NCBI GenBank assembly: GCA_020226215.1
Contig: CM035235.1
Coordinates: 41,511,352 to 41,575,351 of the forward strand
Length of the DNA stretch: 64,000 nt
Direction of reading: 5' to 3'
Source: Sindora glabra
Lineage: Eukaryota > Streptophyta > Magnoliopsida > Fabales > Fabaceae
In this document: positions 1-11,568 of the stretch, piece by piece
How the letters are laid out: the number at the start of each line of letters is the position of its first letter
How positions within the stretch are numbered: position 1 is the stretch's first letter
Translations under genes and position numbers: made by a program
Notes under the pieces: model-generated
What the model saw: the letters and a program-made list of their open reading frames with translations, nothing else
Told to the model about the DNA's origin: nothing
Database searches by the model: none

Positions 1-760
1 ATAGAAATATAAGGTATAAGATTATAATTCTTCTATAATTTATTCATTATAAATCATTTATATTTTAATTTTTTTGTCTTTATCTTCTCTTCTTAAATAT
101 GAACTTTTTTGTTGCATTTTGCATTAAAAATATTTTATAAAAGCATATTTACTTGGAACAAAATATTTACATGACTTACAAAATATTTTTCTATCTTTTT
201 TTAACTTTAATTTTATTTTTTATAAAAATATTGTGTTCACTAAAATTCACAATCACTTATTTACATTATATATAAATATAATATAAATACAATAAAATTG
301 CTACTTACTTGCGATTCGTATTGATTTTATCGTACCAAATTTTCATAGTCTTTTATACATATCTAAAAATGTCAATAAATTGATTTTTTGACAAATTTTA
401 TATACTTTTACTTTAAATTTTTTTATAAAATTTTAAATAATTTGTGTTACACCATTTATAGGTATAAATTTATATTTATATTTATATTTCACACATAATA
501 TTATTATCTATTTTGATTGTAACATTTAAAATTTTCATAGTAAAACATTTATATATGATTAAAAAATATGCATTGAACTTTATTAAATTAATATGGTCAT
601 TCCAACCTCATGCAACGTCAAAATTGTACTCCTGGCGGACTGACTCTTCAACAAGCAGGATGTTTCAGGGCTCTTCACGCGGGCCCACAGCGACTCAACG
701 GAAACACTAACGTTCAACGAGATACTGCTAGGATGGCTTCAACTTAAGCCATCGGCAGAA
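1..760. other. AT-rich intergenic sequence
   Basis: Very AT-rich, with short TATTTA-type low-complexity runs near 465-490. No convincing coding frame, RNA gene or mobile element was seen. It becomes more GC-balanced from about 600, approaching the promoter of the alcohol dehydrogenase gene. Confidence 0.6.
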
Positions 761-821
761 AGTCAAATTTTGAGTTCCTTCAAAATTCAGAAGCTGCCAC
801 TAAAAATGCTCCGCATTCAAA

Positions 822-830
822 TATATAAAG
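822..830 (+). promoter_or_regulatory. TATA box, upstream copy
   Basis: TATATAAAG in the first duplicated promoter unit, about 225 bp upstream of the start codon. If used, the leader would include the second promoter unit. Confidence 0.6.
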
Positions 831-947
831 GATAGCAGCGCCTTCTTGGCCGCCCCATCTTCTTCTTGCGATCTCAAGTCTCAACCAAAATTCAAATTTG
901 ATTTCCCTCAAAATTCAGAAGCTGCTATTAAAAAATCTGTATTCAAA

Positions 948-956
948 TATATAAGG
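948..956 (+). promoter_or_regulatory. TATA box, proximal copy
   Basis: TATATAAGG in the second promoter unit, about 100 bp before the ATG. The usual plant spacing puts the transcription start near 980, giving a leader of about 70 nt. This is the more likely main TATA box. Confidence 0.65.
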
Positions 957-1053
957 GATAGCAGCGTCCTCCTCGCCGCCCCCTCTTCTTCTTGCGATCT
1001 CAATTCTCAACCAAATCAAAAATCACAGCCTTGGGACCTCTATACTGCGGACG

Positions 1054-4000
1054 ATGGCCAATAGCTCACAAGTCATAACATGCAAAGGTCTTGATTAAGC
1101 TGCTCAATTTATTGTGAATTCTTTCAATTACACTCTTAAAAATTAATGTGTTATTTGGTTTTGGAAATTGCAGCTGCAGTATGCTGGGCTATGGGGGAGC
1201 CTCTGAAATTGGAAGAGATACAAGTTGAGCCTCCAAAGGCAACGGAAGTTCGTGTCAGGATGCTCTGTGCCAGTCTCTGCCACACCGACATCATAAGCAT
1301 TCGACGATCCCCACTTGTTTGTCTCTTACGCCTACAGAATCCTTTTGCAAATCAATTCAATTTCACTTCTTTTATGCTTACAAATCACACTGAAAATCTA
1401 AACAATTGCAGGCCAAGTTTCCTCTGGTACCAGGACATGAGGGCATTGGGTAAGCTATCTGAATATGAATTTGAATTCTCTTCTCTTACTTTTGATCAAG
1501 GAAAATTCTATGGTATACCTGGTGTATAATATACCATCAGATCTAATTTTGATCTGTAATTGTAAAATGCATAAGATCTGATATTTGAAAAAAGTGAACT
1601 TAATATGTGATCAAATTTAATAACATGCTAGTACATCACTTAATCAATTGTTTATTATAATTTTTTCCTTTTATCAATTATTTTATTGAGTAGGTAAAGT
1701 TACTTATAAGATTTTTTTTTGGGATTTTTATTATATATAAGGGATTTTATAAAAAAAATTATGCTTATTTCTGTTCAACATAGTAAAAAGGAAACAACAA
1801 ATAATACTACTTATATTCTTCTTGTATATTTAATTCCCTTTCATTACCTGACTTAACTCTTCTTCTTTTTTTTTTAACAAATAAAGAAAGTATTCTTTTT
1901 TTAATATAAATAGGGGAATAAAGAGGGAATAAAAAAGTTTGAGCAATTTACTTTAAAAGAATAGTCTCTTTCACGGAAGTATTTGTCAGTTTTACTTATA
2001 TGACTGAAGTTGCATATATTGTTGTTGGGCGTAGTGTGATCGAAAGCATTGGGGAGAAAGTAAGAAGTGTGAAGGAAGGGGATGTTGTGATCCCAATGTA
2101 CATAGGAGAATGTCAAGAATGTGAGAATTGCCTTTCGAGCAACACTAACTTGTGCTCTAAATACACTATGACCATAAGTGGGCTAATGCCGGACAACACC
2201 TCAAGAATGTCAGTAAATGGGCAGGAACTATACCACATATTCAGCTGTGCAACGTGGTCCGAGTACATGGTGGTTGATGAAAACTATGTTGTCAAGGTTG
2301 ATCCTACCATTGACCTTGCCCATGCTTGCTTCATCTCATGTGGCTTCTCAACTGGTTACGGCGGTGCTTGGAAGGAAGCGAAAGTTACACCTGGATCCAC
2401 CGTGGCCGTTTTTGGCCTCGGCGCTGTCGGATTAGGGGTATACTTACATATATTATATGTATACTTGTATATACCTGCATCAAATTATTTAAAGCAAAGG
2501 TTGATTTTTTTTTTCTTTAAAATATAATTTATATTAATTTTATTTCTCACAATTTTTTTTATCAATTTCTTCTTACATTTAAATAAATTAATCTAATTTC
2601 ATTCATTATAAATAATTTTTTATTAATTTCATCTTTCAGTTATTAAAATTATCTAATTTTATCTCAAATATATATATAGTAATTTTGCCCTTCGTTTGTT
2701 CAAATTTATCCATTTTAATCTCTTTATTAATGTACATGTTAAATTGACAATGAATGTCATATTAATCGTTCATTATCAGTTTAATGAACGCATTACCAAA
2801 TTGATGAAATTGAAAAAAAAAAATGAAATAAGAAAGTGATAAAATTAATAAAATAATATTTTGCGGGATGAAATTTATATAAAATATGTTTTAGTGGGAC
2901 GTAAACGAATGTTCTGTAAATTATTTAATATGCTTGTGAGACGCATGTGGGATTTTGATTCCAATTAATTAAATAGGTTGATTTATCTGTTCTTATTTTT
3001 TATGCAGGTTGTGAGTGCAGCGAAAATGATGGGGGCAACAAGGATAATAGGGGTGGACAAAAATGAATTGAAGAGAAAAAAGGGTGAAGTATTTGGAATG
3101 AGTGATTTTATAAATCCGGGTGAATCAGATAAAACAGCTTCTCAATTGGTCATGGAATTGACAAATGGAAAGGGTGCGGATTATTCCTTTGAATGCACCG
3201 GTGTCGGTCCTCTGTTTGATCAAGCCCTGCAGTCCACCAGAGTGGTACGCCTTTCATTTCCACCTATTTGTGTTAATTATTAAAACCGTATGATTTTTTA
3301 AATTAAAAAAAATTAATTTTCCTAAACTCTATATTTAATATTAAATAAGTAAAATATTTTTTATTTTAATATAATACAATTATATTTTATAAAAAATATT
3401 TTCTGTTACAATTAATAGAATCAATTTCTTGCATATTTCTTTTAGTGGTTTGTTACTAACCTTACTAATTTAAAAAAGCTAGTCTACAAATATAAAGTTA
3501 TATACTTATCTCTTTTAAATCAAAAGAAATTGACAAATTGAAAATTGAAGAGATTCTGTCAATCTTAAAATTTGGAGCTATTTAGTTTGCAAAATCTTAC
3601 ATTTTCAAAAAAGTATATATTACTAGGAATGTGATTCTTAGGTATGTGATTCCTAAAAATATAAAATTCTTATATTTATTTCAATACAAATATTCTTGAA
3701 AATATTTTTTTCACATTCTCAGAAATATTATATTCTATATTTGGTTCATACTTTATATTTTCAAAAATTTTATTACTTTTTCAAAAAATATCCTTGCCAA
3801 ATTTTTGTTATAAATTGAAATAAATTATAGATTTAATTAAAAATATATGAATAAAAATTTTTTAAGACTTAATAAATTAATAATTAAAATTATATTTGAT
3901 TAAAATATAATAAAAAATTTAATATATAAAATATTAAAATTTTTAACAATTTGAATTTGAATTTTCATATAATTAATCATATAAAATAAACGAATAATTT

Positions 4001-5883
4001 CTCCATTATTAGCAAAAAAATTTTGTTTTCTTTGAAAAGATAATAAGAGAGGAAAAAGAAAAATAATCACTTTTAAATTTAAATTGAAAAGAAAATAAAA
4101 AATTTCAAAATTTTAAATAATTAAAATATGAATTAATTTATTTACAATCTCAATTCATATAATCTCAACTAAAATATATGTATAAAATATTTCATATTTA
4201 TATTAGATTATTATTAGTTTTCAATATTATATTTCAAATTAAATTATATATATAAATATTTTAAATAAATTATCATTTTAATATAAAATTTTAATTGAAT
4301 TAATTATATATTATATTTTTATAAAATTATTTAAAAATTAAAATTTATTTATTTAAATTTTATTAATATTTTTATATTGAAATTTAAGAATCTTATTTCA
4401 TATTAAATATATATAAATCAGAATTTGATTAATGTTCTATAAGTCACTTCTAATATTTAGAATATTAAAAAAAATTATTTATAAAATTAAAATAAAAAAT
4501 AAAAAATATAACTTAAAATTAAAGGACAATAAATTTTTAGAATAAATGAAGGCATAAAAATAAGGGTAAAATTATCTTTTTACTTTAATATCTATATTTT
4601 ATGGAATGAGAATGTGAGATACCCACCCCCCTATAAAAATATTTGATACTAAAATATTCGTGAGAATATTACATTCCTAAATAAAGTTTTTAAAAATTTA
4701 AACCAAATATAGAAATATTATATTTCCATAAAATATTCTTGAAAATGTAAGAAATAACTAAACTGCCCCTATAAATAATTGTGGTCAGTGAGAGAAGACT
4801 CAAATTCATACGTGTATAGATAAAATTTATGTACTATCTTCCTTTTGTCATTGTATTAGTGTGTATAGCGAAAATTTTTCTTTTATAATACATGTGTTTG
4901 ACTCAAATATAAAGATTAATATCATAAACAGTCTCAATAATTAATTCGTGTGTCGGGCCTCTTTAAGAATAGCTCAATACCTTCCAGGGAGGGGGAAAAA
5001 AGGAGGATTAACATAGCGATATATCAGTTACTAATTGTTTGTTCCATATATTTTTCATGATTATACATCTTAATTACAATTAATGTTATATGTATATATA
5101 CAGGGAACCGGAAAAACAGTTGCCATCGGTTCGGGACCAATAACAATAGAAATTACTCTTGGTGCTCTTTTGTGCGGAAGAACTTTGATGGGTTCTGTTT
5201 TTGGAGGTCTAAAACCTAAATCGGACCTTCCCGTTATAGCTCATAGATGCCTCGAAAAGGTAATTATTTAGGCAAAAGTTTAACGTACTTTACTCCTAAA
5301 GTGAAGAGGAATTCTTATTCTGGGAAGAGAAAAAAAAAGGGGTGCCGGGGGGGGGGGGGGGGGGGGAGGGATCCCACTTCTGTTAAACTTATCCTTTTCT
5401 TTATGATTTTTCCTCTTCTTTCAACAATAAGGGTAAAGATTTCTCATTATTTCAGAAGTAATATCATCTTTTTTTTCACAAAATTTGAATCTTTTTTCTC
5501 TTTTTTAATCATTTTACTGTCATATTAAAAAAAGACAGATATAAAATTATGTGGGGTCTTATCATACATAAAGAATTTTGAATCCCATTGTACATAAAAA
5601 CTTCACATGTATCTTTCTTCAACATGATAAAACATTATTAAAGGAAAGGATAATTTTCTCAATATGAATCATACGTGATGTGGGTTGCACTTTTCTTCTT
5701 ATTTCCCTCTTGTACATATACTGTTGACATTATTTACAATATAATAAAATTGGACTATTTTTGTCTTTGCAGGAAACGCCCTTGGATGAACTCATAACCC
5801 ATGAAGTTTCATTAACGGATATAAATAAGGCAATAGAGTTCTTTAAACAGCCTGATTGTGTTAAGGTTGTCATCAAGATATGA
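1054..5883 (+). CDS. Zinc-containing alcohol dehydrogenase-like protein, seven exons
   Basis: A medium-chain NAD-dependent alcohol dehydrogenase, expected to interconvert alcohols and aldehydes in the cytosol. Exons: 1054-1087, 1174-1316, 1412-1449, 2035-2437, 3008-3244, 5104-5259, 5773-5883. All introns are GT-AG. The joined frame is 1122 nt, giving 373 residues, normal for the family. Catalytic zinc ligands C47, H68 (GHEG) and C174 are present, as are structural zinc ligands C98, C101, C104 and C112. The Rossmann motif GLGAVG spans 199-204, and D223 after it indicates NAD preference. The ATG at 1054 opens MANSSQVITCK, typical of plant ADH-like proteins. Residues 52-59 (ISIRRSPL) are unlike the segment usually found there. 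Intron 5 is 1.86 kb and AT-rich. The substrate cannot be told from sequence. No disabling change was seen. Confidence 0.9.
3570..4775. mobile_element. TIR element inside intron 5 of the ADH-like gene
   Basis: The left end near 3570 (GGAGCTATTTAGTTT, then TCTTACATTTTCAA) is matched in reverse complement near 4745-4775 (GGGGCAGTTTAG, then TCTTACATTTTCAA). The interior is extremely AT-rich and noncoding. This suggests a non-autonomous DNA transposon of about 1.2 kb, perhaps PIF/Harbinger- or hAT-like. No clean target duplication was found. It is on its own enough to explain the long intron. Confidence 0.45.
5347..5366 (+). repeat. Run of 20 guanines in intron 6
   Basis: An uninterrupted 20-nt G run, preceded by a purine-rich stretch and followed by AGGG. 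It lies in the last intron of the ADH-like gene. It could form a G-quadruplex and is also a likely place for length error in assembly. Confidence 0.9.
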
Positions 5884-6357
5884 TTTTTAACGTTAATTTA
5901 TTTTAACCGTTAACTTGTTTTATTTTACGTGAGTTTGTACGAGGGAAAGACCTTCAAGGGCAAGTAGACAAATACCTTGTTCCAGACATACACATGTTGG
6001 AACAATTGAAATAAGATGATTTCATTGCAATTTGAAATGGATGATTATTCATGAATCTTTCCAATTTATTCAATTTTATGTTTATTCAAATTCATCCATC
6101 ATATTCAGTAGGCTTAATGGATATAAATCAATAGTTAAAATTAATTTGATAATGTTTAAACTATTCTCACAATAAAATATTATGACCAAATTTCTAAACT
6201 TAAAGTTAAGAGAATTTGTAATTTTTTGAAATTTTTTATAATTTGCTAAAATATAACAATTCTATCACTAAAAAATATCAATAATACTTTTGAAGGAGAA
6301 TATTTCACCAGAAATGATTATATATCCCCATATGACATATATATATATATTGGATAG
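5884..6357. other. 3' flank of the ADH-like gene
   Basis: AT-rich sequence after the TGA at 5881-5883, expected to contain the 3' untranslated region. No distinct poly(A) signal can be fixed. A short AT microsatellite lies near 6339-6350. No other gene was seen. Confidence 0.5.
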
Positions 6358-6740
6358 ATAGTACAAAAAAATGGGGTATTTTGCAACAGTTTCGGAAGCC
6401 ATTTATCAGTGGTTCCAACTGTTGTTAGAGGCAATAACCGCAGTTTCACGCACAACCAGGAAACAGGCCACGACGTCGAGAATGGCACCAGTTAAGTGCT
6501 GAAATCCAGAGGCCGGCACATTACGGCGATTACTAAGTCCTTTATCAGCGGTTTATAACCATTACCATTTCAAAAAAATAAAAAAATGAAGATTGGATAC
6601 AAATAGTGCAGTCCGAAATCACCGTTATTTTATATGAAATTTTTTATCTCCATATTAACAGCAGTTTTGGAACCACTGTTATGTTTTTACAAATTTTTTA
6701 TCTCCATGTTAGTAGCAGTTTTGCAAGCCACTCTATGTTG
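6358..6740. mobile_element. CACTA-like terminal region with imperfect palindromes
   Basis: Starts near GTACAAAAAAATGG, resembling a mutated CACTACAAAAAAA end. Repeated short palindromic motifs follow: CAACAGTTTCGGAAGCCA paired with TGGTTCCAACTGTTG at about 6383-6424, and further GCAGTTTTGGAACCACTG-type motifs near 6660 and 6715. Clusters of such subterminal motifs are typical of CACTA transposon ends. No transposase was seen and the boundaries are uncertain. Confidence 0.4.
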
Positions 6741-7478
6741 AGATTTTTCTTTTCAAAAAAATTGAAATTACTAAATTCATTTAATTTGCAGCAGCAACAA
6801 CACCTATTTAATCTACAATACATATAATTCTATATGCATTCCTAGAAATTAAACTGACAATAGATTGATAATAACAACGAATTTCGCAAAGGTCTTTTCT
6901 TTGAAATATAAATTCGTAGTTTACAACTTATAAGTCAAAACTGAAATGTTGTGCAATAATTATCAAAATACATAAAATTATCCTATATATATATATTCTC
7001 GCATTGAATAAAGGAAATAAGACAACCAAAACAACAATGACTTGCTATGATCACTGTTATGTATATCCTCTGAAATCATCTCTTGTAGACACTAAAAGCT
7101 TTCAGTAAGTAAGTAAACAAAACCTAAAGAACCATCATTGGAAAATTAGATTAAATGCATGCTTAAAACTCCAAATTTAGCTGAAAACAAACAAACTAGT
7201 ATTTATTTAGCAACTAGATGTTCATATATAAACGGGACAAAAAATTATGACATATTATCCTGAGGCAAATATGATGGCAACATCCTCCAATTAGAAGGAT
7301 TAGTGCAATTTTTTTTTTTTTTTGGAGGTTTTTTCATTTGTATTTCTCTCCCAGTTAATGATTCCAGTCCCAGAATCGAAGAAAATAACAGGAGAATAAA
7401 CTAATCCTAAATTATAAAAGAGCTCCACTACAATATTAATTATTATTTAATTTATAATCTGTGGCAAGCAGATCCATT
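6741..7478. other. Noncoding AT-rich stretch
   Basis: No recognisable coding exon on either strand. A T homopolymer lies near 7309-7324. Nothing else that can be supported. Confidence 0.4.
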
Positions 7479-7640
7479 CACTACAAGAATGTTTTTAATT
7501 TGGGGAGCATTTCCTGCGATTTTCACATGGATTTCCTGTGTTTTTTCATTTTCCACCAAAAAAAGGAAATCCATGGGAAAACAAGGCGTGGAAATCATTT
7601 CCCGTGGAATTTCCCAAGGATTTTTTATGCAGAACTAAAA
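7479..7640 (+). mobile_element. CACTA-like end with hairpin
   Basis: CACTACAAGAAT at 7479 matches the conserved start of many plant CACTA termini. An exact 11-bp inverted pair follows: CATGGATTTCC (7526-7536) and GGAAATCCATG (7565-7575). Further GGAAAT/ATTTCC motifs continue to about 7620. The opposite end was not identified, so this may be a solo or truncated terminus. Confidence 0.4.
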
Positions 7641-8817
7641 TAACGCGGAACTAGAATAACCAATTCTGCAGAGTGGTAAAGGGACCCTCCTATGATCAAT
7701 TATCATAGAAATGAATATAAAATGACAAAAAAATTTCATCCTCACTAACTTGATCTTGTTGCACTGGGCAACAAACAAGCATAAACCATTTCACAAAGTA
7801 TTGTGTCCAGATAATCCAATGTTTTGATAGTTAGCTCTCAGCTTTCCGGTTAGAACATAGTTACACAACAATTTTCTGGCCTCAACATTTTGAATTAAAA
7901 AAAAATCCCATGAATTTTTTCTTAAGAAAAGCGACATCAAAATTATTAAAAATTAAAAAATAAATTCAAATTTTAAAATTTACTAATACATGAAAATTTT
8001 ATGATAACTAAATAATCAATTCATAAGTTATCAAATAAGAAATGAAAATTTGCAGAAAAAAAAATTATAAGCGATATAATCAAATTTATAATTCTCCATG
8101 CCTTCACATGGTTATGAAAAAAAATGCCTAAGCCAGTTTAACTAATGAGGAAAAAAGGCAAACACAACTTAAGAACTTATCCAAAATGAAGAATTTTTCT
8201 ACTTTTAGATATTAACTCTCTTAACAAAACCAAAAACAGAAAATCACAGAAGGGTCCAAAATTAGAAGATTAGAGTGAGAGGGGATGTCTCTATAATACA
8301 TTACTAACCTCCAAGAATTTTGAAACGTTGCCATCTTCATGGCAGACACTTGGCTATATTTTCCAATTACTGCAAATAACTTGGCTAGTCAAAACCTAAG
8401 GCTCTCTGTGCAGATAGACATGAAAACTATATCATATGATTTGTTTAGATTATGGTAACTGTATGAGAGGATACGCTGTCCGGTTCTTATGTCTCAGCAA
8501 AGCCCTTTTTTCATATTTTAACATTTCTTGTTTAATGTCAATTATTCTAGAATTAAAATCAATTTGCTTTATAACAAGAGGATATCAATGAACTTCTATG
8601 AAATGGTTTATAATTTATGTTTCACATGAGAAAGACTGTAAATATGAATGTAAATTAAAAGATCTATGATTAGCTTTTACGTTTTACACATTTAACAATT
8701 ATTTGTCAACCACATCTCATTAAGGCAAGTTGCATACCTGAGACACACTTTCACTTCCTCTTCCACTCCCTTGCAAGTTTTTACAGCAAAATCTATACAC
8801 ACACTGCACAGTAAATC

Positions 8818-9114
8818 AAAAGCCAAAGCTAAGACAAAAATGATCAAATACAACTTAATATCAACTTTAGTCATAATGGTTTGAAGTTAGAATGACAAAA
8901 AAATTGAAATTATAGGTCCGGCAGAAAAAAAAGGCAAGAAAAACCTTTCCTTAATAAGATATGTGGCAAAAGCCAAAGCTAGGACAAAAATGATCAAATA
9001 CAACTTAATATCAACATTAGTATAATGGTTTGAAGTTAGAATGACCAAAAAGTTGAAATTATAAGTCTACCAGAAAAAAGGAAAGAAAAACCTTTCCTTA
9101 ATAAGATATGTGGT
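8818..9114. repeat. Tandem direct duplication, period 150 bp
   Basis: A block of about 150 bp beginning AAAGCCAAAGCTA occurs twice in succession (from 8818 and 8968), ending with TTAATAAGATATGTGG each time. The copies differ at a handful of positions. Each contains CCTTTCCTTAATAAG. It is not visibly coding. Confidence 0.85.
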
Positions 9115-9877
9115 CTCAAAGTCTGCAGCATAAATCTATTTCTACATCTGCCTTCTGATATACATATTTTCACAATGATTGAGGCAGCTATGAAAAAATG
9201 AGAATGAGACATGAAAATAAAAAGTACAAGTAGCATTTTGAAAACTTCTATTATAGTCTAATAGAATCATCCTTCATTCTTTCTCCAGTTGTATGATTGC
9301 CAGATATATGTGCAAAATCCATTAGCACTTCTCAAGTAAGATCTTTGGCCCCACATAGTGTTTCATACATTACACTAGCAGACGAGAGCAAAATTTGATG
9401 GATAAGAAATCCATCTGTTCATTTAAGAGTGCAAGTGAGCCAATTCATTGTAACTATTGGTTTTAATAAAGAAATGTTTTTGTGGAATCATTGTAACTAG
9501 TTTTCACAACCATTTCTTTTGAAAATGGTAGATACTCATACTCATATAACTGCTAACTCAGTCATTAACGTGAAGCATGTATAACAATATACATATACGG
9601 ACAAAAAAAAAAAGTACATGCCATTTATTATCATCACTGTAAATCTTTTCCTATAGTCTTCCTCTGGTTTGAAAAACAGAAGTGGAAGAGACAACGCACT
9701 TCAATAAATATATGGAGTATTTAAATCTTAAGTCATATAGTTTTGCTTATTAACATTTTAGCTTATTCACCAACTAGCCTCCCGACTTTGTCATCAAGGC
9801 AGTTCAATAAAATAAGGACTTGTTTTCTGACTTTAATTTTTAGAAATGTTTCTATGTTTTTTATCATAGACAAGGCT

Positions 9878-10150
9878 TAATTTCCAGCCGAAAATACTCT
9901 TTGAGGAGAACAACGTATCTGAAAGACCAAAAGAGAGAACAAATCCCTTTAATCAATTGTGGCATGCATATGATGAATGTCCTGAGGACAGAATATCCAT
10001 AAGAAAAACAAACTAGGATCATGTTCTGAGAGCAAGCTTAATTAAAATATATAGAAGGAAGAAGCAAAGAACAATTCCTAATTAAACCCAGGTCAGCAAA
10101 GCATGATTATTAAGTAGAGCGGTCATCAGGAAAGAGTTATCCTAAGTTAC
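9878..10150 (+). pseudogene. Neprosin-family fragment, broken
   Basis: The frame from 9878 reads NFQPKILFEENNVSE, then RTNPFNQLWHAYDECPEDRI and SIRKTN. This is the conserved neprosin propeptide region, where intact plant members read QLW...CPEGTIPIRRT. It then hits TAG at 10014-10016, resumes as DHVLRASLIKIYRRKKQRTIPN (the usual DDVLRAS...KR region, paraphrased), meets another stop, and after a frame change reaches SGHQ near 10120, matching the start of the neprosin catalytic domain. Neprosins are secreted plant prolyl endopeptidases. The signal peptide and the rest of the catalytic domain are missing nearby. Two stops and a frameshift make it nonfunctional. Family assignment rests on recalled motifs. 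Confidence 0.75.
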
Positions 10151-10544
10151 TAATAGTATTATCCAGAAAATTGGTCCGTCATATGATTTTCAATTTTTAA
10201 GTGGTTGACCACTGAGTCCCTGCATTTATGATTATGGATGATTTATCCTTGATATATTAGAATATGAGAAGTTAACCTTCACTATACCCTTTCCTTAGGT
10301 GTTGAATGAAGTTATCACAAATATACGATACAATCTCTGTTTATAAGCTGAGAGAATGGGATAAAATTTTAGGGGTACAAAATGGAATCTAGATTTTACT
10401 GCAAATAGTTTTCAATAAAAGGAAACAACTATACTAAATTCAAGATGAAGAATAGTTCATGACAACTATTAATCTCAGCCAGCTATATAATTCTTTACTG
10501 CCAACATTTCTGAGGGAAGTACTACATACTACTTACATTCTCAC

Positions 10545-10640
10545 CAGCTGAAATGCCATGGAGATAATCATATGAAGGTGCTCCCAGTTTGAAAGATTAT
10601 CTCCTGTCCATATTGCAGCGTACCTTTGGGTAACACTGGG
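10545..10640 (-). pseudogene. Glycoside hydrolase family 31 (HGL1-like) exon fragment
   Basis: On the minus strand about 29 residues read TQRYAAIWTGDNLSNWEHLH followed by MIISMAFQL. This matches the family 31 alpha-glucosidase segment RYAA-WTGDN-SNWEHLHMSISMVLQL, best resembling plant heteroglycan glucosidase HGL1. A GT donor directly follows the L codon, as expected at an exon end. The upstream part is degenerate, with a stop in the preceding residues. No other exon of this gene was found within several kb. I infer a captured or copied exon, not a working gene. Confidence 0.65.
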
Positions 10641-10780
10641 CAAGTTAATGAAAACTAGCTAGCCTACCATATGAAACCCACCAAACCCCTTTTCACACAG
10701 AATCACAGGAAAACTAAAAACTGAGGGATAAAATAACAAAACTGAATAGCCAGAGGCTATTGATAAGTTAAAGTTATGAC

Positions 10781-10960
10781 CTTGATTGTGCCCTTTGGTG
10801 GAAGATAGTAAACCTCCTCACATGTGCCACAGTACAAACATGATGACTGGGCAGAAATATACTTTGTATATGGCTAGCATTTATGACATTTACTAAGAAC
10901 ATGTCCTGAGTCAGTAACTGCAGAAAATTGTGCTTCAAATAATGCATCCATATCATCAAT
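10781..10960 (-). pseudogene. DNA topoisomerase 3-beta exon fragment with in-frame stop
   Basis: A 180-bp (60-codon) exon with canonical borders: acceptor CTCAG before 10960 and donor AAG/GTCATAA after 10781. It reads IDDMDALFEAQFSAVTDSGH, then a zinc-finger-like segment with KCHKC, then LYCGTCEEVYYLPPKGTIK. This matches the MDALFEAQFS...LYC-TCEEVYYLPQKG segment of eukaryotic TOP3B, C-terminal to the catalytic core. Codon 29 is TAG (plus-strand 10874-10876), probably once an arginine codon. Neighbouring TOP3B exons are absent. It lies about 140 bp upstream, in the same orientation, of the glucosidase exon. Confidence 0.75.
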
Positions 10961-11568
10961 CTGAGCCAGATATTTAAAAAAAAAAAAAAAAGATGAAATT
11001 AGAACATTATAGTAAACATAGATTAACTCTGCCACGTAGTTGCAAATGCCATCATGGACTAGATCTGGAGATCACAAATACACACAGAGACACTCAGAAA
11101 CGATATGCATCATCTTCATGCAGCACTCCAAAGGTACAGAAAAGTTTATCCTTTCGGTTTCCAATGCCTCTAATATAATTTACAATCATACCAGTGTCAT
11201 ATTATTGACATAAGCATCTCAGGCATTATAGAACTAAAAGGTCCCAGTAAGTGTTGGTCTACTGTTACGTCTACTCTGTAATATATTTCTAGCATATACA
11301 CAAGAAATTGGCAAAAGAAAACATAATTAACATTTAGTAAGCCCAATTCAACTCATTCTCCATTGCTCTATCAATGATCATATTTTCATGATAAAATCTG
11401 CATCAATTTGCTATGTACATCTTTCTGTCAAAAAAATTTGCTACATACTAACTTGAAGTTCTTTTTCACAGGTTTTAAGCCTTTCACTGCAATCTTTCAC
11501 TTGCAGGAAACATTTGTGTAGCTGAAATTTTTTTTTTTTTTGTTTTACTGGAAAGGACGTCTCAACAG

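Larger units (their letters stand above)
762..1016 (+). repeat. Tandem duplication of the core promoter/leader
   Basis: Two direct copies of about 128 bp lie head to tail (about 762-890 and 891-1016). Each contains the AAAATTCAGAAGCTG block, a TATA box, the GATAGCAGCG block and a TCTTCTTCTTGCGATCTCAA block. A few substitutions separate the copies. The duplication ends just before the first ATG of the alcohol dehydrogenase gene, so both copies are promoter or leader sequence. Confidence 0.85.

Noticed and set aside
5247..5528. Open frame spanning the G run with a glycine stretch
   Set aside because: It lies in intron 6 of the ADH-like gene. The glycines come from the homopolymer.
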